A model generated the notes under the pieces. The model searched no databases. It was not told where the DNA came from and worked only from the letters and a program-made list of their open reading frames with translations. A stretch of DNA of 64,000 nucleotides from Hofstenia miamia (Eukaryota; Xenacoelomorpha; Acoela), in NCBI GenBank assembly GCA_004352715.1, contig SCFE01000055.1, forward strand, positions 1,826,608 through 1,890,607, read 5' to 3'. A program made the translations under genes and the position numbers. Position 1 is the first letter of the stretch. The number at the start of each line of letters is the position of its first letter. This document shows positions 56,401 to 64,000 of the stretch, one piece after another.

Positions 56401-58956
56401 CGAATAAACGGTTTTCCAAACGTCTTTTCCAAAAAAGTTAAATACAAAACTACTTTAATAACTTTACTATTCTCGCCTCCTATTTCAATATGATGACCTG
56501 GCGTGTTTCAAGTAAACCATGCATGAATGTCGTTTTCCAGCGTAATTTGTGAACGTGTGCTGTTTAAGAAAACACAGTGTGATGAGGGTTGGCATGTTTG
56601 AAACAGGACCTGTTTTAAAAACGGTTTAAATGTTTTTTTCAAATTTATATGGAAAGTTTGGAAAAAAAATTTGGGATTCGTCCATTATTATTTTTATATC
56701 CAATTTTTAACAGAAAAAATAGCAAAGCTTGCGTTTTGTTTTCATGTATGAAATGAAAAATATATGTTGATAACTTTATCATAATTCAATATTTGCTACT
56801 ATATGTGTTTTTAGCAAAATTTTTGTGCCTTGCGATGGATCTGTCTAAAAACAAAAAAACATTGTTTAAACGTTTGAGACGTTTTTTTGTAAAAATAAAT
56901 ACACTTTTTTGCAACCTTGGTAATGATTTTTAAATGGAACTGTTTAACCCTTCAAATTCTAAGTGAAATACCTTCACCCTTATAAATATTGATAATTGAA
57001 AAGTACAATTTAGCTTTCGCAAAGAGTTCATTCTTTCTATACAAGGAGTAAAGGATCGCCTCATCGCAGAATCTTATCCTAGCAAATTGAAGTTTGTGGG
57101 TGAATTATTTTCGTCCTCAACATTTTCTCCTAAAATGGTAACCTGTTTTTTTTCCACTATTTTTTAGGTTAGATGCTCGTTCATGCTGGTAATTTATAGC
57201 ATTTATTTGTCCTCCAGTTAAATACAGACTGAGGAATATGTTGAACAAAAAAGTATAAAATATCGTATAAATTAACAAAATTTGGAATTTATAATTTGCT
57301 TAGCACAATGAGCAAACACATTTTTTAAAAGATTCTGTGCGCACTAGAAACGGTTGTTATTTTAAGATTGCAGGTAGAAATATTTGTATTTTCAATAAAA
57401 TAAGTATGCAGATGATGTCTTTTATTATTCAAAATCATGGTGGCAAGTTTTCAGTCTTAATCTCGAATTTTGAAAGCATCTATCAAGTTAGTGCAAAATC
57501 CATTTATATAACACATTGTAAGAAGTTTATCTATTCTAACCATTGCACGATCATTTGCCCAATACACAGAAATACCATGTATTATACAACTCAAAATTAT
57601 AGAATCAGAAACGTTTATTGTAGCCTTTAGACTTTAGATCTCTAAGAATGTATTTAAGACTATTTAGATGATTTAATTGAGCATGGAAAAGCTAAATCGA
57701 CCAAATTGCTTACCATTTTATCACTAATTTCATTTCCAAAGACTACACTTTTATTTATAGTCGGTCTACGGCAGACTTGCCAACGAGCCAAAATTTCTGA
57801 GCTCGGCTCGGCTCGTTTTAATTTTGAGTAAGTTCGGCTCGCCTCGCCAGTAAAATCTTTCAATGAGGTTCGTTTCAGCTCGATATTTTTTTAAAAATAT
57901 TGCGCTCTCAGAAATGTTTACATGGCTCTTCCCATTATTATTTCTAAAATTAGATTATAAGAAAGGCATATTGAATGAAAAATTTAAGAAAAATCTGCAT
58001 AATCAAATTAACAAACACTGCTATAAATTTGCTTTCTTAAAAACGACTCGTTTTGGGCTCGTTATACATCCAATACTCTGCTCAAGCTCGGCTCGTTGAC
58101 AAGTCTGGTCTACGGTCACTGAGAAAATCTGTGTATAATCTGTAAAATATATTTTGGCAGGCGGCAAAACGGAAATATATACATTTATTAACACTCTTTC
58201 AAAATAAGTAAATGTGTAGAGAAATCACCCTCTCTTCAGTAACATCCCCGTCAACACTGTGATCTTTCAAGCTCAACTTTTCTATTTTTCTATCGTCCAT
58301 CTGCAAGTAATATGTATGCAATGTTTACGTGTGTGCGGTTTTTAATATTCTTTAAAAAAACATTAAGTGCTTGTTATTAAAGAAGAGCTAAGCTCAAAGA
58401 TAAATTAGCATGGACTCATTGCATTTGTTTTTTCTGAATTTGGAAATTCTTTTTGCTGTTTTTGATATTATGTTCAAATTAAAAATCTGCATCAAATTAA
58501 GCTTGTTCATTTAGGATCATCTTGTTTGTTTCTTTCCTGGTGTTCTTGCTTTAGCTCATTACAATGGCTTAACAGAGTATGGTTACTTGGAATTGGCTGA
58601 AGAGCTTACTAAAACCTGTTATTCCATGTATACTATGAATCCCACTGGGTTGGCTGGAGAAATAACACATTATGTTACTATTGATCATCCAGGAACAAAA
58701 GATGCTTATGTCAAGGTACTACAAATTCAGTTCTTTACCTACACTGGCGTTTTCAATTTTTTGTTAGTAACCGCTGAGAAATTTTTTCACATTCAATGAT
58801 TTTCCTGTTTTCTTTAAAATTGAATTTTCTATTTCAACCTAAACGTATTTACATTATTGCTTTTACTCCAATGCATTGCCATTTAGCCTCAAGACAGTCA
58901 TTCACTTTTGAGACCTGAGACTTTGGAATCACTTTTCTACATGTACAGAATTACAG
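53478..58956 (+). CDS. MAN1B1: ER alpha-1,2-mannosidase I (GH47), six catalytic-domain exons; 3' end outside the window
   Basis: Trims one mannose from Man9GlcNAc2 N-glycans in the ER/early secretory pathway and feeds ER-associated degradation. Exons, with compatible phases: 53478-53678, 53764-53912, 54083-54260, 54390-54594, 57014-57137, 58515-58715, plus 58887-58956 ending in phase 1. Landmarks: [84 protein letters not shown] (first catalytic Glu), [38 protein letters not shown] (catalytic Asp; Cys of the GH47 disulfide), LTKTCYSM (partner Cys), [18 protein letters not shown] (second catalytic Glu). The [15 protein letters not shown] pattern fits the ER enzyme rather than Golgi MAN1A. The donor at 54261 (GTTTAT) is weak. 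The final roughly 90 residues, with the Ca-binding Thr, are absent. Introns hold a mariner relic and two MITEs. Confidence 0.9.
55289..56140 (+). pseudogene. Mariner/IS630-type transposase relic in a mannosidase intron
   Basis: Frame one (to 55483) reads [20 protein letters not shown] then [11 protein letters not shown], the first catalytic D block (TDES-F). After a short broken stretch, 55541-56011 is open for 156 residues: [28 protein letters not shown] (second D), [16 protein letters not shown] (third catalytic region, D-type) and a C-terminus ending [10 protein letters not shown]. The N-terminal DNA-binding domain is missing. The sense matches the host gene, but it lies wholly within the 54595-57013 intron. 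Confidence 0.75.
56585..56919 (+). mobile_element. MITE with -gggttggcatgttt- ends, copy 2
   Basis: A 335-bp segment in a mannosidase intron, inverted relative to its relative at 21669-22012 and alignable with it throughout. It starts agggttggcatgtttgaaac and ends with gcaaccttg. A possible eroded duplication (gtgatga / gtaatga) lies near the edges but cannot be relied on. Confidence 0.6.
57772..58107 (+). mobile_element. hAT-type MITE, copy 2
   Basis: A 336-bp element starts cagacttgccaacgagcc and ends ggctcgttgacaagtctg, inverted with one mismatch. It is flanked by a perfect 8-bp duplication gtctacgg (57764-57771, 58108-58115). It is alignable with the copy at 1715-2075 in the same orientation and lies in the 57138-58514 intron of the mannosidase gene. 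Confidence 0.9.
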
Positions 58957-59097
58957 GTATTTATTGAATGTGTTTAATATTACTAATTACTCAATGATGT
59001 GCAATAAAAATTACAATATAAAAAACGAAATGTTCAATTTCGCTGGAAATGTGTACATTCAGATTTGATGTATTAATATTTTTACGATAAACAGCAT

Positions 59098-59134
<37 letters not shown>

Positions 59135-59137
<3 letters not shown>

Positions 59138-62100
59138 CTACGGATTTGTACGCAGATTTTCGTTCAGGCTGAACTGGGTTTTCCCCTTAACTGCTTGAAA
59201 TTTTGTCCCCATCTCCTCCTTTAATATCGTTAAGATCGATTAAGGATTTCAGGAGTTCTGGCCCAAAATAAAAAATGGAAAAAAGCACCGCTCTGTAATA
59301 TGGGATTTTGGACCCGAATATCGCTATGTACGCATTTTTGGAAATTTTCCTTGACAGATCGGTAAAAATAAGTATATATATTTTTTTTAATAAGTATAAA
59401 AGTTCCATTTTTGTTATAAATTTTTTAATTAGAAGTTTATTTTATATGAATTTAGGATGCTTAAATAGTAAATGCACAATAGAATGACATGTATTAAGAC
59501 GCAAAGCATTACATTTACGATTAATTACACTGTATGACAAAAAAATATTTTTTTCTTAGTTGAGTACATTTTGATAAAGCTAAAAACGAATTTGATGTCA
59601 TTTTCACAGTAGAAACAATACTTTAGGAAATACCATAAAATTAAGTTTATGGCCTAAATAGATGATTGAATATACAAATCGGAAAGTTTATTATAATTGA
59701 GATTCCAAAAATCCTCAAATGAATTTTATAATTGCAGATGAACATCTAATTGTATTATGATTTCAATGTCAGCAGATGCTTTCTGTTCATCGTAAGCCCA
59801 AAATACCAATATATAGTCTAAATTGGATCATTTTCTAATTGCTGTAATTGAGATATCAAGACTCTTAGTTTTCAGCAAGCATTTCTTTAGTGATCAAATA
59901 ATTAATAAATAGATTGTTTTCATTGATCTGAACCGACAGAAGCTATATGAGCTCAAATTATACTTCAAAATATGCAGATTTCAATATGTTCAGGATAAAA
60001 TCATTCATATAGAAAGTCTCTCGAGTAGTTGGTTAAAATTTGCATTTTATCACTAAACAAACAAAATTTTCAAAAATAATATTCAATTGAAATTTTAGAA
60101 AATGAAGTTAAGTAGCATGTGTACTTTAATATCAGGACATTTAAGTATTGACAATAAATTATGTAAGTTGATAGTAGTATATACGAGAAACCCCATTCTT
60201 TAAAGACAAAAAACAGTCGCTATTATGGTTTCTCAAATCATTCTAAACATGAAGGATTGAGAATTACAAAGGTTGGTGATCTTCAACTAGCCAGGACTCT
60301 AACATAGAATGGCAGCTGGAATATATTACTAGGGTGTAAAGATTCAATACCGAACCCTATATTTGTAATGGGTGATTTTCAGAATATATCAACCAATGTA
60401 ACAGAAGGAATTCATTTATAAACAGCGGCTATTTCCAGAGAAAACATGATTAATGTTGTCATATGCACAGGACATGCTCGTTATGTAATATACAAGGCCA
60501 TGAAGTTCTGTCAATAAATGATTTTCACATCCTGATACCCAATGTGACTTGTCACGACAATGAAACTGAGCTTAAAGGGAGTGTTAGACTTTTGACTATA
60601 GTCAAAATTGTGGTTCTGCATTCTTTTGTCTATTAGTAAAATATTTTGACTATAGTCAAATTATTTGACTATTAGTCAAAAACGATTTCCGAATAGCAAT
60701 TGCGTAAACTGCATTGCATATATACACTATACATGTGCATCTATTACTAATTGGGTCACTGTAATTGCAAAACGGTTAGGCAAAAGACTAATAGAAATTT
60801 TCTAATAGAACAAGTTCTATTTCATAATTTGACTAATCGTAAACCCACGAAAGTAGCTTTTTGGGGGTGCTACACGATTAGATTTTTTACTATAGTCAAA
60901 AGACTAACCGTGTGGCACCCCCTTAATGAATTATTGTTGGAAGAGAATAGCAGAGAAGGTATAATTTCAATGGTCCAATGCGTAATACGGATTAGCACAT
61001 GAACCAGCTGGAACACAGACCAAATATCACAGCGGCATGTAAGGCTGTATGTAAGTTAGTAATACTAACTTAGTATAGTTAAACAATAAGACATTCTCAT
61101 GCTTTTTATATATAATTCAGGCTTCAAATTTTGACATTTGAATGCAAGATTTCGAGTATTGCAGTAATTTAATATAATCAGGTTGGAGAAAATCGGGAAA
61201 GTTGGCATCTCTGGTATTAAGTTGTAGACGAAACACTTTTATTTAATACTGAAAATATCTGACGGAAAAAATCTTTTTGGAATTTTTAGTAAGTTACACC
61301 CGTGTCATCTTCATAGACTGCTTCAATCAAAAGTAATGTTTTTACTTAATTGGACCGCTAACTAATGCACACAATATAAAATAATTTCTTCTAAAAATGA
61401 CATCTACCTGATGATAACGACGAACTGTGACATGGATATTTCCTGAGGAACTAAGAACTTTGTTTTATCTAAAGTTGGTAAAACTTTTTCTTTACGAAAT
61501 CTTTCAACAATGACTGGAACCTTATTTGGAAACTTTGCTCTTATACCAGATGCCTCTTCCTTTCTCATTGCTAAAGGAATTAATCACCATATGGATATAT
61601 TATTTTACTATTAAAAAGCCAAAAGAAGTAAAAATAACATACTAAAAGTTTTCCTTTCTCTAAAAGTTTTATATTTTTCTTCGCTCATCGTTCTCAAAAG
61701 GACGTTATGAACGATAACAATATCAGAATTCACAGTTCTTACAACCGGTTGTCTCAAACCCGGTCTCGCAAACTCAAGTTTGTAAATGAAAAATTAAATT
61801 TTAATTAATTCAAGAAAAAAATTTATATCATTTTAGAATATTTTTTTTTGAAATACTTTGCCAACTGAAGCTGTTATTTAAATGTATTGATGGTACCTGT
61901 AATAGGATCAAAACTATTTTAACAAATTTTGAATTTAGGTCGGTTTCAATTTTAGCTCATATAATATAAAATAATATTTAATAGTAGTCTCCAGTATTTT
62001 TGAATAATAAAATTGATTCTAAATTTTGCTGGTTTAATTGTTTTGGAATTACTCAGTAGCATTTCCAATTCGGGTACGTTGAATTCAAAATGAAACATGT

Positions 62101-64000
62101 TTTAAACGCTTCTTATTCTGTTCCAAACAAGTTTGTAGTTTTTAAGTAGTTTGCATTTAACTTCCGTGTTTTAATTATGAATTATTTCTGTTAGCCAATT
62201 AAATTCATTAGGATATTCGCTTCTTTGAACCTTTATTACATACTTTGTCAAATGGTCTGCAGATAACGGCCTCAAATTTCACCCTGAAAAAACTAAATTG
62301 ATCAATTTTTCGGGCCAAGTCCCTTCTCTACATCTTTCAGGCTCTGAAATTGTTCCTGTGACTGAGATGAAAGATTTGGGCGTCTTTATTAACCATAACC
62401 TAATTGGACCTTTCACATTACCAGTAAGCTTGCCAAAAGCGTTCGTGTCTTATACTATCTGAGAAGAAATGTACCGTTCAATGTACCGCAGACATCGAAG
62501 CTGAATCTTTATCGTTCCTGTGTGCTTAGCGTACTTTTATACAACTCACAGATTTGGAGTCCGTCTATTACTTGTTTACGGAAGCTCGAAAATTTCAACC
62601 GAAAATGCCTAAATTGGGTCTCAGGCTGCAAGTCGTACAGTGATTTTCTTCTGAAAACCAGTACTTTGCCGATTTGCTATGACTTGGTTTATAGAGATAT
62701 TACTATGTTCTTCAAACTTCTGAATGGTTTTTACGATACTGATCCATTTGAGTTCATATCTTACCGCTCCCATCGTGTTGACTTACGATCAGCTTCCGTT
62801 TGCTATTTTACTGTTAAACCTTCAAGAAAGTTCAGTACTGACCGGTCATATTACCAGAGGACTGTCATAATGGCTAAATATTTCCTTCAACGGGGTATCA
62901 GCTTCACTGGGTCACTAGAGAAGTTCAAAACCGACGTTAGAGAACATCTGCGTATATTGACTTCAACCCGCTTCAACATCGACAACTCGTGCACCTTCTA
63001 TTTGGAGTGTCATAATTCTTGTTGTCGAACTTAATTTCTTTTCTTTTTTTGTACACATAGATAAAAATCCCTATATACAAAGGGTAATTAAGCCTTTTTG
63101 TTGTGGTTGTTGTTGTTCTGCTTTGTATAACTAGAAAATACACTTTGTAAATGTATTTTTATTTGTATACACCAATTTTTTATTTCAATACATTGTTATT
63201 TTTATCAATATTTATGAATTATGAAATGCCGATTTTTTTCAATTTTGAAAATATTGAAGTGTTTCTCTATATGTCTGGGGTTTCGTAATTTCATTCATTG
63301 AAATTTTTAGCTGAAATATAGAGGGAGCTAAGATATCAATACTTATGCCACTTTTTATTATGAGTTTATTATTAAGATCGTCTACAATATTTGTTATCGT
63401 AGGTTGCAGGATTGTATAAAACTACTAAGTTGAAAAGGTAATTTATAATAAACATTTACGTTTGTGACATTTGTAATTCCTACGACTGTTTTTTGAACAA
63501 ATTGTTTTACAATCTGCATTCTCCTTAATCTAAAATGTGACTTGTAAATTTTATATTAAAAATTTCGCATGTTACATTATTTCTCAAATGGCAGGTTTGA
63601 TTAATGTCATGATGAAAAACGGTCACTTTTCTCATGTGCAAGCAAGTGCAATGCATTTAGTTAAAGGTTATTTAGTTTGTTTTTGTGTCCGACTAGATAA
63701 GTTTTTAGTATTTTTCTTTGCATTAACACGTTGTTAGTTTAACTTGATGGACGTTTACAATTGACTTTTGTTGTTAGGCTATTAACGCCTTTACTATATT
63801 AGATGGTAATTCAATATAGAAAATTAGTCAATTTTCTGAACAGGGTTGGTATGTTTAAAACAATGTGTTTTAAACAAGGCTTTTAAAAAAACGCTTAAAA
63901 CATGCTTAAAGACAACATTGTGTACCAGCATTAATTTTCACTGATTATATTAGTTATTTATATTGTACAGTCCCCAGCACACACCACTAGGTTTGTAGAT
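59135..64000. repeat. 4,866-bp block, second copy (runs off the window)
   Basis: A copy of 32261-37126 at a constant offset of 26,874. It starts directly after an (AT)n tract at 59103-59134, 146 bp beyond the last visible mannosidase exon. It contains the hairpin (60863-60922), the LINE relic (62254-63054) and the start of the MITE (63841). No mannosidase exons are seen in it. If the join is real, the gene's 3' exons lie beyond 64000; if not, they have been displaced by misassembly. Confidence 0.9.

Overview
This is an AT-rich eukaryotic window from an invertebrate animal whose species I cannot name. The evidence is spliceosomal GT-AG introns, metazoan-type gene families and a very wide range of animal transposons. 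Most of the 64 kb is transposable-element sequence in various states of decay. Several assembly gaps (runs of N) interrupt it, and two or three places look like assembly duplication.

Host genes. Two are recognised with good support. (1) On the + strand, a GH47 class I alpha-1,2-mannosidase of the ER type (MAN1B1-like) has six well-supported catalytic-domain exons between 53478 and 58956. Two phase-compatible upstream exons are proposed: a signal-anchor exon at 42797-42961 and a 34-nt microexon at 53278-53311. Its 3' exons are not in the window. (2) On the - strand, the last exon of an LC3-type ATG8 protein lies at 20927-21086 and ends exactly at the C-terminal glycine. A possible exon at 1246-1605 (+) is unrecognised, with a weak resemblance to TMEM231.

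Layout. 1-9.7 kb: a contig-end duplication, a hAT-type MITE with its 8-bp target duplication, GC-rich inverted repeats, gaps and AT-rich sequence without genes. 9.7-19.5 kb: minus-strand LINE relics, one carrying a Tc1-like element. A second one carries another LINE, which in turn carries an element with about 154-bp terminal inverted repeats and a 6-bp target duplication resembling Polinton ends. 19.5-28.6 kb: the LC3 exon, a MITE and a complete but decayed piggyBac element between TTAA sites. 28.6-32.2 kb: a 1.3-kb non-autonomous DNA transposon, a Penelope-like endonuclease fragment and an (AT)n-flanked gap. 32.3-37.1 kb: a 4,866-bp block repeated without length change at 59.1-64.0 kb. 37.6-41.3 kb: an apparently complete non-LTR retrotransposon whose ORF1 and ORF2 are in one frame separated only by a UGA in the context UGA-CUA. 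42.8-59 kb: the mannosidase gene, with introns filled by a P element, mariner relics, an R4/Dong-like LINE in a TAA repeat, a truncated LINE and MITEs.

The observations most worth following are an intron in the P-element transposase that appears to be made by insertion of a small transposon, the UGA-CUA junction in the LINE, the Polinton-like termini carrying promoter-like CCAAT and CRE motifs, and the LC3 protein that needs no C-terminal trimming.
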